Counted from the stretch's first letter, positions 1 through 12,111 are shown. The stretch is DNA of 64,000 nt from Azolla caroliniana (GCA_043228905.1 JBHGNT010000003.1:6076001-6140000), one strand, 5' to 3'. The notes: generated by a model not told the origin, from the sequence alone. Numbers and translations are program-made.

Positions 1-2505
1 AAGGGTGCACCATATTGCTTATGCATTCATATAACAAGACATGTTTTTCACGGTTATTCTTTTTTAAGTTTCGTTTTTTATTTAAAGAAACGATCCATGT
101 ATGTATGTAGAGCTAAGGACCCCTTTGACCAAATGGAGCATTTCATTCGGCTCCCTTTCAAGAGTATGTGGTTTTATAGGTATTGTGAACTTATGTGGTG
201 ACAATGATCAAGTGTAATGAAGAATAGGTTTGTTTGTGCCACAATTTGTACAAGGTCGATTGTGGTGTGCATATCTTTGTATGCAAGGTTAACATTTATG
301 AGTACAAAATCCAAATTTCGCCCTATTCATTTTCTAGTAGATTTTCATCACTCCCTTTTTGGGGTTCTGTTGTTATCATAATTGTCACAATAATAAGAAA
401 ACATATGCAGGATCCATTTGAATACGTTATTAATGGGATACAAAGACCAATACTCCCCATGATTAGAAATGAAAATATTATTGCATGTGTTTTTCATTGA
501 AAGATTTAGTTCTTCTGATCTTAGAAGCAATTATATGATACTAATACAAACTCGATTATTTGCATCTTATTGTTTTGATTAACGCTTTATATCTTTCATG
601 TGCTTGGGCATAATTCTTTAGTATAGTCTTAGCCTTTAAACACACAAAAAATATGGGACCTTTTTAAGAACCACTAAGAATCCATAAGTAAAAGTACGGT
701 CATCGTTTTATTTGATGTTTAAACTTTTCATTGAGCTATAAGGGTGGGTGTCAATGTTCAATAGACCACAAAAAACGATAGATTTCTCATTCTATACAAT
801 ATTTCGTCATAGTAAAAAATAAGAATTGCAATAGGTTACAAAGATATTCCATCAAAAGGCTATGTAGAGACATAAATTATGAACAAAAAGAAATGTACAA
901 GTGACTAGTTTACAAATATCTATGGCCAAAAAACGAGGGTGTACCTCTAACAAACCCATGAGATTATGTATGATAGTGTTATTATTTTTGTAGTATGGTT
1001 GTTATTACCCAACAAACTAGGCATAGATTCAAATTGATGTTGTCTTTGACACAATCCAGACAATGGCTATTTTATTATATGAGCTAAGTTTTCAATTAGG
1101 TCTATAGTATGTGGCAAATACCTACGCAAGAAATTGAGCAAGACAAAAGTTTTGGTGTGTATTTGTTTAAGGAATTATCTATGGGAATGATCATGTTAAA
1201 GTTATTATGGATTATGACGTGCCACGCCCATAAACTCTTCTTGGTAATGAAAAGTGTATATTTTCATTTAGCAACACAAGGATTGGTAGTTGGATTGGTG
1301 TGTACCTTCATTTGGCAACACAATGAAAAGCTTATGCTACACAACACAATGAAGAAGCATTATGCCTTTTGCATTAACAATGAGACTAATGATACTACCC
1401 AAAGCAGATTATGCATCTAATCTTTCACAATTTTGGTAGAGCATCATGTGTATTTTAACAAAGAAATAAACATGTAATGCTGGATTCACTCTCATTCGCC
1501 AAGAATTCTCAAACAAGTTTTCTTGCTACTAGATGATTCTCTTCTTATTCCTTTGTGCAAAAGGGGCTACATATGTGCTTAGAAATCAATGTTGTCACCC
1601 CTTTGGGGATGGGATGGATTATACTATAGACTTCATACTAATTTTGTGACTTGGTCTTGAGATTATTCAGCGAAATTTAAAATATAAGTTCAAGAAATGT
1701 TCTTGGAAATGTGATACCCCAATTGCAAGTTGATGTGATTGCTTCCTTGAGATTGTGGATATGCAAGGATTAGTGGGACCCCTTCACAATTTAATGTCCT
1801 CATTTATGTATATTACATCAAAGGCTACGTATACGTAGCATTGTAAAGACATTGGCACTGTTGTGCGTAAGAGAATGGGCTATTTTCAAAAGTATCCATG
1901 TATAAAATTTGAACGAGTTTCTATTGATTTTATAAGAGGAAGTGCTTACACGTATAAATCATCATGCCCTACTAATGCTTTCTCCAAGCTACATTGAAGT
2001 TGAAATTTTGTGGAATTCCTATGCTCGAAAGACATGCTAGCAACCATTGAACAAATATTTTGAAAGAAACTTGAAATGTCAATTGAGGTTTGCACCAAAT
2101 CGCAAATGCAATTCATCAACGAGCTTTATTAGCCAACTCTACAAAACTTTCTCATGGAGAGAATGTGCCAATCATTCACCAAAGCTTGCTCGTTGGTGAT
2201 GATGTTCAAAGATTCTCTCATAGATTTATAAGTACCAACCCAAGTCCCAACTAAAAATCAAGAGAGTTATAAAAACCGACCATGTGAACCTTCATACAAC
2301 GATAATAACATATTTCATGTATTGTAAATATAGCACTACAAGCACAAGACAAAGATAACTAAATTGATTATTAAACCAGGCAATTATTTTTAACTCTAAA
2401 AGACCAAGTAGGTTTAGTTGACAAATAAAACTTCAGAAGTGAGCTTTGTAAACCAATGAGAGAATGTTTCTACCCAAATCTTGCTTAGTAGGATACTAAT
2501 TTAGT
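1..2505. other. AT-rich intergenic DNA, no gene recognised
   Basis: I see no conserved protein, RNA gene or clear mobile element here. Open frames are short (the longest is about 100 codons, at 1109-1420) and match no family I recognise. The composition is uniformly AT-rich. Confidence 0.5.
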
Positions 2506-2870
2506 TTAGCTTAGCGAGAAGGACATTTGTTCTTCATAGTGTTTCTCGCATAACCAAGAAACTCGAGTACCCCCACTCGTTTTGGCACACCAAAGATAAA
2601 ATGTCACAATTATGTTTTGGTCTCTCAAACCTCCATTCTCATCTAATATGAAAACCAATAAGTTTTGCCATTCTTTGAAAAACTCGTGTACTTGGACATA
2701 CATGAGACATTTTCAATGAGGTAGATCTATCACATTTGGATTTAATAGCATTTGACATCATAGGGTGCACTTTCGCGAGTTTGAGGTAGGGAGTCCAATC
2801 AAGTATGAAAGAGCTTGCAAGTGGAGCAATAGAGCTAATACCAAGTCCAATAGTTTAGTCAAAACATAAA
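2506..2870 (-). pseudogene. Fragment of the Roco/COR-like gene family (copy A)
   Basis: The frame at 2506-2703 gives a 65-residue piece with FKEWQNLL, ENGG and GGTRVSWLCEKHYEE. It matches the last ~60 residues of the larger copy at 3093-4592 (FKEWQKCL, ENGG, GGTQVAWLCKTHYE). DNA similarity to that copy reappears around 2800-2870 (the stretch reading 'gagctaataccaagtccaatag'-like), but no frame survives there. It is therefore a truncated, decayed duplicate lying just downstream of a larger relative. The family assignment is weak; see the larger copy. Confidence 0.55.
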
Positions 2871-3092
2871 AGAAACTTTTATGCCACATACATAGTTCCC
2901 AAAACACAGTTTTTATGTTACACATCTAGTTTTGTTTATTTTTAGAGTTAAGTATTAACACAAAGATATGGAACCAACCATGTGATGATTCATACAACAA
3001 CGATAGAGAAAATTACCTTGAGAAAGTTGTAGGGTTTTCAAACCAGTGTGAGAATGTCCCACACACACAAAAAAAAACTGAATATTTTGATT

Positions 3093-4592
3093 TTAATTTA
3101 GGGGGAATGGTCGTTTTCCTTCATAATGTGTCTTGCATAACCATGCAACTTGAGTACCCCCATCAACTTTATTATCATAGATGGCATGCCTCAAGCAAAA
3201 CTTCTTATATATGTTTTCGTCTGTTACACCTCCATTTTCTGCCAATATGGATGCCAAACACTTTTGCCATTCCTTGAAGGACTGCTTTGCATCAAATTCT
3301 GATTTCATAATCCTCGTTATAATAGAGTAGCCGTTTGAAAGTTTTAGGTGGGGAGTCCAATCAGGTATTAAAAGCCCTGTTGAATTTATACCAACTCCAA
3401 TAGCTTTAGTCAAAACAAGAAAGAAACCATTAATATAGGGAAGAGCTTTGTGTAGATCGTCTCGATGAGACTCTAACCAAGAGGTGAGGACGATCCCAGG
3501 TTGGTTTTCCACGGGGTGTGGCAAGGTTGGATCCTCACAATAGAAATGGATTTCAACTAATGATATCCCTAACATTGAAGACACAAATTTCTTTACATTC
3601 TTGTCATCGATGGTTGTGAGGATGGCCACTTGAGGGAGTTGCTTCTCTGCCTCATTTTCCGTAGCTGACCTCAATAGTTTACCTATAGATTTCTCAATGT
3701 TGGTTATAACATCTCTTCTCAAACATTGAAATTCTTCATGAAATTCTCTCCTCATTTCATCCACCTTCCCTAAGACCTCATTATGATTGGTATCTAGCTT
3801 TTGATATAGAATTGAGATTACCTTTGCCATGACCTTGATAGATCGCACCTCAACATCAGTTGCCTCCTCCAATATTTGATCCTCTAGATGTTGTAATAAG
3901 CTATTTTCCAAGCTTTTGGTGGTCATATTTTGTTGGTATTGTTGTTCCCTAGATGCATTGATGTCATCATTCTCAGGGTACAAATATTCCGTCGTTTCCT
4001 TGAGCCATGCTTGACATGACATGAGAACTTCCCTATAATTCTCGGAACCAAGGAGATCAATGAAATTATTTTGTAGAGGATAAGGCGTTTGCCTTGCTCA
4101 TTTCCATTCATAAGATTCTGGCTCACCCTACAAAAGCTTTCTTCTCAATTGTTGTTTCAAATAAGTTATTTCCACACATTGATCTTCTCTATCTTGTGCT
4201 CTTGACGGATCATGTAAGGAGTCAGGTCGGATAATGCTCTCGATTAGCTTAACCCCTTGGATACCAGTAGGTTGTGCGCATATCGTGACCAAAGTGTTGA
4301 TGATACACTTTAATTCCATGTCAACTAAGGTTGCCGACTTGTGATGTTGACTATTGTTTGGATTATTAGCCCGAACCAATACATCTATCACATACTCTGA
4401 TTTTGCTTGGTAGAACACGACGATGATCTCCTTGTTTGGAAAGCAAATGGATATGAAATCTTTTCCCAACATGACAGTAGCTTTATATTCCTCCTCGAGT
4501 GGTTGGAAGGCTTTGTTGAATAACACTTGAACCCTCGGAAATAATCCTGGTGTCTCCACTTGCAAGAAAAGATAAAGTTTTTTTGGTGGCAA
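3093..4592 (-). pseudogene. 3' part of a Roco/COR-like (TORNADO1-like) gene with two nonsense codons
   Basis: One minus-strand frame runs from 4592 to the stop at 3093, broken only by TAG at 4128-4130 and TGA at 4098-4100. The reading on both sides looks coding. The upstream part (4592-4131) has LQVETPGLFPRVQV, then a beta-rich stretch and PTGIQGVKLIES. The downstream part has LLGSENYREVLMSCQAWL, a helical region with KVDEMRREFHEEFQ, and a conserved end, GGTQVAWLCKTHYE. I infer similarity to the COR region and tail of plant Roco/TRN1-like proteins from the pattern only, so the name is tentative. The 5' end is lost at about 4593, where a LINE tail in the opposite orientation begins. Two related copies lie nearby (2506-2870 and 7400-8745). 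It is probably a dead gene, unless the two stops lie in an intron; a GTGAGC donor-like site overlaps the TAG. Confidence 0.5.
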
Positions 4593-4593
4593 A

Positions 4594-5461
4594 ATCGGGC
4601 ATAATGTGGTTCCCGTTGGCGAATGGCTAGGTAAACGTGGCGGCCCATTAGGCTGCCCACTTTGCCATTCACCTATTGAGACTCTTAGGCATTGTCTATG
4701 GGATTGCCCTCATGCTCAAAAGGTTTGGGATATAGTGACTCGCCTCCTTGCGGCATGTGAAGTGGAAGGAACAACATCGTGGAGTGCTGCGGCATGGCTT
4801 GATCATTTTGGTGATAGGTGGACGGGCGCCTTCAATGCGGATAGTTGGTGCTATGTATGCATGCGAGGAAAAATCTCCAAGATTCGATTTGAGAGAGGCT
4901 TGCAGTCTGCATCCCCTAGGTTCCCGCATATTTGGATGCTAATAGTAGGCTTCACCCTGTGGTATGTATGGAAAGCGTGCTGCCTAAAGGTCTTCTAGGA
5001 TCTAGTGCGACCCCCGGAGGAAGTGATTATGGACATATGGTTTGCGCTTATTAGCTGCCTACAAGGGCAATTGGATGAGGTTTGCAGTCATTCCTCTAAC
5101 GTGGATACTACTTGTTTCCGCTTTTGACAAAAATGGCGGAACATGCCTATGGTGACACAAGTAGGAAGTAGCCCGAGGTGGAACTACCAGCCCCCACGTT
5201 GGTTGTTTCCGGCTCACTTACCACCCTCCCTCTGTTGTCGACCCCAAGAGTTGTCTCGTACTAGCCATCACTACAGGGCACTGTTTTAGCTGTAGGTACT
5301 TACATTAAGTAGTTCGTCTGAAAGGCGATGTAACTAGTCTCAATTTCTAGGACTTGATCGGAGGGGGATTCCCCGCTCTATGCTTAAGCCTCCTTGTACA
5401 GTCTCTTTGTAATAATCTTACCTAACTAATGGGAAAGTAGCTTCATTTTGGAAAAAAAAAA
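4594..5461 (+). mobile_element. 5'-truncated L1-type LINE, 3' end with zf-RVT domain
   Basis: The frame at 4606-4998 carries the reverse-transcriptase zinc-binding (zf-RVT) signature: CPLCHSPIETLRHCLWDCPHA, then W...FTLWYVWK. It is followed by a decayed tail and then 'cctaactaatgggaaagtagcttc', 'tttgg' and an A-run ending at 5461. The same 3' end occurs in reverse at 19051-19685, and a related full RT lies at 12556-17857. The element keeps only its last ~870 bp, as usual after aborted target-primed reverse transcription. Its 5' junction abuts the Roco-like pseudogene. I see no convincing target-site duplication. Confidence 0.8.
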
Positions 5462-5690
5462 ACAATGATGAGAGCAATCTCTAATGTCATTATCTTTATC
5501 ATTTTTAGTTTTATCCTCATATGTCTCCTAACAATGATGAGAGCAATCTCCAATGCTATCATCTCTATCACTTCTATTTTTTTTCTATTTTTATCCTTAT
5601 ATGTTACCAAACAATGATGACAACAATCTCATTTCTTACCTTGGAGTTCTCATTTTGTTGACCTAGATACAGAAATATGATTTGAGATAA
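5462..5690. repeat. Three degenerate 70-80 bp direct repeats
   Basis: The segment beginning 'acaatgatgagagcaatctc' recurs at about 5462, 5531 and (diverged) 5611. Each copy is followed by a T-rich stretch and 'tcctcatatgt' or 'ccttatatgt'. They start directly after the LINE poly-A. Confidence 0.7.
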
Positions 5691-7399
5691 TATTTAATAA
5701 CATTTAACTGGCCTCCACGAACAAGTGTTTCATTTTCTTGCCTACAAAAATATGATTTGCGATACAAGGAGGCATGGGTGGGGCATACAAGGTTAAATGT
5801 ATGCATGGTAATTCTTTGGTGCTAATATTGGGTAAAAATCAAACATGATATTACAATCATTGTGATAGCAAGTTGCCTTTAAATCATAATCATAGTGATA
5901 TTTCGATTGCTATGTAACCTTTGAAGGACCATCATATATTGATTGGTGATGGGACAGAGAGTGCATAACAAGTGCTACAATTGTTGATGTTCATTACCTA
6001 GATATTGTGGGAGAATGATGGTTCGCAATAACAAATAGCAATGTATCTATCACTAATATTTATGCTTCAAAAGTTAGAATTCTTGTTACATAGATTTGTT
6101 GTTTAAATAGATTTGTTTAGACTTTGGTATGATTCTATTTTGCCAAGTTTAATTCTCATTCCTAAATCCTTATGTTTACTCATTTGCATATTCATATTTG
6201 TACATTGTTGAATGGTAACCTTATTTGGCTTCTTTTGTACAGTCCATGGACATGAGAAGATGTTGATGCCTTTTTGCAACTAGGGAGGTTGACTCGAATA
6301 TTGTATCTTCAATTTCAACTTCTGTAAGTACACAATCTCCCATATTGTATCTTCAATTTTCACTTTCGTAATATTCAAACTCGAATATCGTTTCTTCAGT
6401 TTTTACTCATGTAAATACTCAAATTCATATATTGTATCTTTAGTGTTATGTAACGGTTTTATGCGTCTTCACTTTTCAGCATTGTATCTTCACTTTCAAT
6501 TTAGTTCTTAGTCTTCTTGTAAAGTCCCAAATATTATTAATATTTTCTTGTAAACTTCCTATTATTTTGAATGCGTCTATTTCAGTTAGCTATTTATGAA
6601 GGAAAAACTTGCTTGAGTATCTCTTGAACTAGAGGACTAATAAAAGTTATAATATGGGTCAATTGCATGATGTTTCAAAGTTCAAACAAATCGAGGCCAT
6701 ATCAACCAAGTTACAATATTCATTCAAAAATAGGTTCATTTGCCCTATTGGTTTTGCATGAACATTTTGAAACAATAGCAGGGAACATGTTGCGTATATA
6801 GCAAGTGTTTTTTTGTTGACTGGATAAGAAGCTTATTTTGTGGGTATCTAGATACCTTAACACATCTCTACTCCCAAATTTTCAATCATCTTGAATCTTT
6901 GACCTTTGTTTTCTTTGATTCATGTCTGCAACACAAATCCATTCTTATGTTGATCCTTTTTGTTCTATTTTTTTTTTTTAAACATATCCTTCCATTAGTT
7001 TAAAAAACCATATCAGCTACAGAATATAAAATGGTGGAAAGGAGATGATTATCCTTCCCCAACCCGTCTTGTGTAAGACACTAGCTAGATGTTTATCTTT
7101 TTTGTTCTAAATTGAGTCTTGACGAGTTACCAAAACCCTATATCTAAAGTTTTATTCATATGTTTATTTCCCTACATGTAGTGAAATCTACTAAGTCTAC
7201 CAAACAACATTATTAGTTGTTGTCATGCAAATAAATGAGCTGATTATAGTATATTTTGGATAGATATTGTAGTATAGCATTTGTGTATTGTCACATCAAT
7301 AAAATTGATCATCTAATCAAGTTTTAAGCACACCATTTTGAGTTAAGACTTTTAAATCAATGTGCTTTATATTACAAAATGAAGCTTGAGATCTATACG
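5691..7399. other. Intergenic, with degenerate repeats at 6290-6500
   Basis: I recognise no gene here. Between about 6290 and 6500 a 50-60 bp motif recurs, containing 'attgtatcttca' followed by 'tttcac' or 'tttcaac' and then 'gtaa'. It recurs roughly four times with substitutions and looks like an old tandem array. Confidence 0.45.
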
Positions 7400-8745
7400 C
7401 AGGCCTTAAACCAATTAAAAATCACGAGACCTTGCAAGTGGAGCCACGGAGCTAATACCAAGTCCAATAGTTGTTGTCAAAACAGAAAAGAAAGATTAAT
7501 ATATGGAAGAGATTTATCTAGACTTTCTCCATTCCTTGCGTGGAGGCGTGTTTGGCAAATAGTTATCTCTCTTGCATGGGCTATACTATACATGAAAACG
7601 ATACCTAACCTTGGGACATATAAGATCCATTTTCATCATGGGTGACTATAACGAGGGAATGTTAATATTCAATTGCAATGCAACAATAATTTGTGCCACG
7701 TACACAAGTTGTGTTATACATCTAGTTTTGTTGATTTAACGCCAAGATGCAACGTCATTTCTTTAACATTTAATGCAAGAAGATGGATAAACACTGTAGT
7801 AAAAAATTCAGTAAGAAACATTTCTGAATGAAGAAAAGAAATATGTCATGTTCCATAAGAATATTTTGAAACTTCAAACATAAGCTTGATTTGTCTCTAT
7901 ATAGAACACGAAAATTACCTTCAGTTGAGAAACTTGTAGGGTTTTCATGCCAATGAGAGAATGTCACTATCCAAATGCATGCATGCACACACACGAAAAA
8001 AATAAAAACCAATACTTTGATTTCAATTTAGTGGGAATGGTCGTTTTCCTTCATAATGTGTCTTGCATAACCATGCAACTTGAGTACCCCCATCAACTTT
8101 ATTATCATAGCGGGCACGCCTCAACCGAAACCTCTCATAGATGTTTTCGTATGTTACACCTCTATTTTGTGCCAGTATGGATGCCAAACATTTTTGCCAT
8201 TCCTTGAAGTGTTGCTTTGGATCAAATTCAGATTTCATAATACCCGATATAATGGAGTACCCTTTTGAAAGTTTTAGGCGGGGACTCCAATTAGGTAGCG
8301 AAAGCCCCGTTGAACTTAATATACCTACTCTAATAGCTTTAGTCAAAAGAAGAATGAAACAATTAATATAAGGAAGAGCTTTTTCTAGGCTGTCTCGATG
8401 AGACTCTAACCAAGAGGTGAGGGTAATTCCATTTTGGTTTTCCACTTGGTGTGGCCCGGTTGGATCCTCACAGTATAAATGGAGTTCAACTATTGATATT
8501 CCTAACATTGATGTCACAAATTTCTTTATATTATTGTGATCGATATATGTAAGGATGGCCACTTGAGGAAGTTGCTTCTCTGCCTCATTCTCCATAGCTA
8601 ACCTCAATAACTTACCTAAAGATTTCTCAATGTTGGTTATAACATCTTTTCTCAAACATTGAAATTCTTGATGAAGTTCTCTCCTCATTTCATCCACCTT
8701 CCCTAAGACCTCATTATGATTGGAGACCTCTAAAAGATCATCCAC
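7400..8745 (-). pseudogene. Second Roco/COR-like copy, fused upstream to LINE-like sequence
   Basis: The frame 8745-8023 encodes about 240 residues that match the last ~230 residues of the 3093-4592 copy (NHNEVLGKVDEMRRELH to GGTQVAWLCKTHYE), with no internal stop. Further decayed similarity extends to about 7400. Upstream of the NHNEVLGK match the homology stops. Instead the frame reads WVVDIKKWFRRWGVDDLLE, which resembles WMQYMKKWFDRWDATHLLH in the LINE on the same strand near 42.8 kb. The copy is therefore chimaeric: a gene 3' end joined to a LINE fragment near 8722. A small expressed protein cannot be excluded, but the missing 5' part makes a pseudogene likelier. Confidence 0.5.
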
Positions 8746-9495
8746 ACCCCATCTTCTAAACCATTTCTTTATGTCAACAACCCAACCAGATGAGATAATC
8801 TTACTTTTATGATTCTTTTGTAGCTTACTGTGAAAGTGTTTTAGGAATTCAAGCCATTGAACATTAGAAGAATATAAAGTATGGATAATTCACATTTGGA
8901 GGCTAAGAACACGAACCAAGACCTTAGGACAAAGTCAAAAGTAGAAGTAAGAGATCAATAGAAAAGTAAAAAGAGAAAAAGCAAACCATAAAAAATAGTA
9001 ACAAAGGAATGGTCATAACTCCTTCACCCAAATATCCTGTTTAAATATGGGTTAGAAATCTTGTAAAGAGAGCTTTCTATAGCTTTTTAAATCTCTAAAT
9101 TTGGAGCTCGGATGAGGGAGATATGACGATTAGAAGGTCTTTGCTAAAAATAAGAGATAAAAAGCTTCTAAAAATAGCATGAACGAGGAGGAAGAAGAAA
9201 ATTATAAAAGAGGGGGGTCTTAAGAGAGAAGGGGAAGGTCTTAGTGAAGGGAGGGGATCCTAATAGAGGAAGAGGAGTCTTAGGAAGAAGGTCTTAGTGG
9301 AAGAGGAAGGGTCTTAATAGTGGTTTTGAGTGATTGGTAGTAAGAAGGTCTTTTGTTTCTTAGTTGAATGTGGAGTTTATCTCCTTTGTATTGTCTTGAT
9401 ATTGGAATATCATAACAATCTTATATCTTTCTCATCTTCTCTATCTTTTTTCTGAATTTCTTGAGTTTCTCTCTAATTTGTAGATACCTTGATCT
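8746..9495. other. Intergenic, purine-rich stretch at 9185-9320
   Basis: I see no gene. At 9185-9320 the motif 'ggtcttag' or 'gggtcttaa' with 'gaggaag' or 'agaagg' recurs several times, giving a degenerate purine-rich minisatellite. The sequence from 8725 to about 8900 may still be LINE-derived. Confidence 0.4.
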
Positions 9496-9829
9496 TGACG
9501 GGGACCCAACCCCAATGTTCCTTATGCGCGACGCTCGGCCACAACCGAGGGTAGAAGGATACACAGAAAAACGGGAAATAAAACTTGACACAAAGAGGAG
9601 AAAGATACACAGGAGGTTTACGTGGAAAACCCCAAACTAGGGAAAAAAAAAACCACGACAGCCCACGGGCTGCAAACTGTCACTATGTGAGAATGTACAA
9701 CAGTGAGTTCACTGAGGCAACGACCTCGTGCTCACAGATCTTCGCCACACGCGGCGGTTACAACAGAGGCAACGACCTTGATCTCTCTCTCTCTCTCTCT
9801 CTCTCTCTGTACAGTTACGCACTCTGATT
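9496..9829 (-). repeat. Partial LTR of a minus-strand gypsy element, cut by the assembly gap
   Basis: Read on the minus strand, this matches the end of the solo LTR at 14897-15602. Shared marks are the (GA/CT)n block, 'gttgcctc', 'tttgggttttccacgtaaac' and 'ctcggttgtggccgagcg', the last being a small hairpin. The outer end reads TGAC on the plus strand at 9496, matching the GTCA end of the solo LTR. The remainder (~390 bp) should lie within or beyond the run of Ns. Confidence 0.7.
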
Positions 9830-9929
9830 NNNNNNNNNNNNNNNNNNNNNNNNNNNNNNNNNNNNNNNNNNNNNNNNNNNNNNNNNNNNNNNNNNNNNNN
9901 NNNNNNNNNNNNNNNNNNNNNNNNNNNNN
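9830..9929. other. Assembly gap (100 Ns)
   Basis: Exactly 100 N characters, a conventional placeholder, so the true distance is unknown. The gap falls between the integrase part of a gypsy polyprotein and its LTR. It hides at least the pol 3' end and part of the LTR. Frames that cross it have no meaning. Confidence 0.98.
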
Positions 9930-11771
9930 AATCGGCATAAAAACGCGCTCTATCTTGAGCTGTTTTTATATTATCTCGTGCAATATGCAACATATCTTGC
10001 ATATCCCGAAGAAAGTTTTGCGTACTTCGCAACTCATCATGATGTATATTAACATCAATCGGGGCTCGTGGCTGAAAACCATACATCAACATAAAAGGAC
10101 TATATCCCGTCGACGTATGCTTGGAGCTGTTATAAGCAAACTCCAAAATTGGGAGATAACGTTCCCATTTTGTTGGTTTTGCACCAACGTATGCTCGAAG
10201 CATGTCCTCAATAATTTGATTTACTCGTTCTGTCTGTCCATCGGATTGAGGATGATCCGTGGAGCTCATGCTCAACGTAGTTTCTAACTTCTTAAAGACT
10301 TGTGTCCAGAAGTCACTAGTAAACTTTGGATCTCGATCACTCACGATATCCATCGGTAACCCATAAAAACGAAACAATTCGTCAACAAATTGGTAAGCCA
10401 ATTCAGGAGCTGTTACCGTGGTTTTAGTAGCAATAAATCTGGCCATTTTAGTTAGTCGATCAACGACAACCCAGATGGCATCATGACCTTTTTGGGTGCG
10501 AGGAAGGCTAACAATAAAATCCATGGATATACTTTCCCACTTATTATTGGGAATGTCCAAGGGATGTAAAAGTCCTGCGGCTTTAAGTCGCTCGGCTTTG
10601 TTAACCTGACACTGGTGACATTTAGTCACATAGCTATGTATGTCAGGATGCATCTTAGGCCAATAAAATTGAGTGGAGATGAGAACGAGTGTACGATGTA
10701 TTCCAGGGTGCCCTGCTGAGGGTGCATCATGGCATTCAAAAAGAATCCTCTTTTTGACCTCGGGTAAATCTGGAACACAAACCTTCCCATTACGGTAGAG
10801 CAAACCGTTAGCAATGTGGAAGTATTCCTTCAAGGATGTGGTGGTGTCTGTTCCAGACTCAACTCTAGCCCAGTATTTTGCGAAATAACTGTCATCAGGA
10901 TACTTTCCTCGAAGGTGATCATAAAGATCTGATGATATTTCAGTGAAGCTAAGCGTGTTAACTTCACGGATGCGACTTAGTGCATCAGCGACAGTATTCA
11001 TGGAACCTTTATGATATCGTATGGAAAAATCAAAGTCCTGGATGAGATCAGCCCATCGTGCCTTACGACCTTTCAGGTCTTGTTGGTCACAAAAATATTT
11101 CAAGGACTCGTGGTCCGTAGTTACCACAAAGTGATTTCCATAAAGATAATGGCGCCATGTTTTGAGCGCATGTATAACTGCAAATAATGCCTTTTCTTGA
11201 ACGGTATACCGACATTGAGCAGAATCAAGTTTCTTACTCTCGAATGCTATTGGTTTACCATCTTGATACAAGACAACACCTATAGCATAATCGCTTGCAT
11301 CGGTTTCAACCTCAAAAGGTTTTGAAGGATCAGGTAAAAGAAGTGAAGGAGCCTTGCAAACTAGGTCCTTGAGTTCCTTAAATGCAAGGTCTAGTGTAGC
11401 ATTCCACACAATAGGTTTTGTAGACTTACGCATTTGACCTTTTAAAAGATCAGTAAACGGCATCGTCAATTGGGAGTAATTACGAAGAGACTTTCGCAAA
11501 AACCCCACAAAACCAAGGAATGATCGAACTTCTCGAATATTCCGAAGAGTGGGCCAAAGCTTGATTTTCTCAATGCGAGAAGGATCAATTTCAACTCCTC
11601 GTTCGGTTATGAGATGTCCTAGATAAGTAATTGATTTCTTGAAGAACTCACATTTTGAGATCTTCGCATAAAACTGTTTGTCACGCAATGTTTGTAAAAC
11701 AAAGCGGACATGTCTAGCATGTTCTTGTAATGTACGGCTATAAACTAAAATATCATCCAAGCAGTCCTCAA
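9930..11771 (-). mobile_element. Ty3/gypsy polyprotein part: RT end, RNase H, integrase
   Basis: An uninterrupted frame runs from about 11771 to the gap. In order it has the RT motif LDDILVYSR, the RT thumb with KCEFFKKSITYLGHLI, RNase H (TDASDYAIGVVLY, TTDHESLKYF), the H2C2 integrase zinc finger, and an integrase core with DFIVSLPR, SDRDPKF and DHPQSDGQTERVNQ (DDE set). The lack of stops over about 610 codons suggests a young copy. The frame is cut in the RT palm just before LDDIL, where it meets a plus-strand gypsy fragment, so gag, protease and the first half of RT are missing. The matching LTR is at 9496-9829. Confidence 0.9.
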
Positions 11772-12111
11772 ACGCATTGGGTCATGAGCCTATCGTCTCG
11801 CTCTTCCCGATGGTGTCGGAATTCATCCAGTCTTTCATGTGAGTCGTCTAAAAGAACTTCTAGGTTCTGGCGACAATACAGTTACGATTGAAACTCTGGT
11901 TACTTCTGAAGAATTATCTTCTAAACCACATATACCAGAAAGAATTCTCGATGTTAAAACAAAAAAATTACGTACTAAAGAAATCCGAGAATTCAAAATA
12001 AAATGGATGGATAAATCAATAAAAGATGCCACATGGGAACGCGAAAATACTCTTAGAACTAACTTCCCTAACTTTCCATTGCAAGAGTGCAATGTTTTAA
12101 AGAGGGGGAGT
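11760..12111 (+). mobile_element. 3' end of a second Ty3/gypsy element: integrase C-terminus and chromodomain
   Basis: The plus-strand frame reads VLKRIG, one in-frame TGA near 11788, AYRLALPDGVGIHPVFHVSRLKE, then a chromodomain-like block (PERILDVKTKKLR, FKIKWMDKSIKDATWERE). It ends just before a polypurine tract (agagggggagta) and an LTR. This is the standard order at the 3' end of a chromovirus. The element is 5'-truncated at 11760, where it faces the minus-strand gypsy head to head. Confidence 0.8.

Larger units (their letters stand above)
2800..8745. repeat. Local duplication: 2800-4000 resembles 7410-8730
   Basis: Two blocks about 4.8 kb apart share both coding and flanking sequence in the same orientation. 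The 3' ends of the Roco-like frames match (3093-3800 with 8023-8730). So do the downstream stretches, for example the 'tagggttttca' segments near 3033 and 7938 and the 'acacatctagttttgtt'-like segments near 2920 and 7715. This points to a segmental duplication rather than independent retrogene insertions. The blocks lie only at the two ends of this interval. Confidence 0.6.

Noticed and set aside
1109-1420. 103-codon plus-strand frame
   Set aside because: No recognisable domain and AT-driven composition. I cannot support it as a gene.
4748-4942. Second plus-strand frame inside the LINE tail
   Set aside because: It is a shadow of the zf-RVT frame with no motif of its own.
9703-10287. Plus-strand open frame across the N gap
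   Set aside because: Ns are read as open codons. The true coding strand here is the minus-strand gypsy pol.
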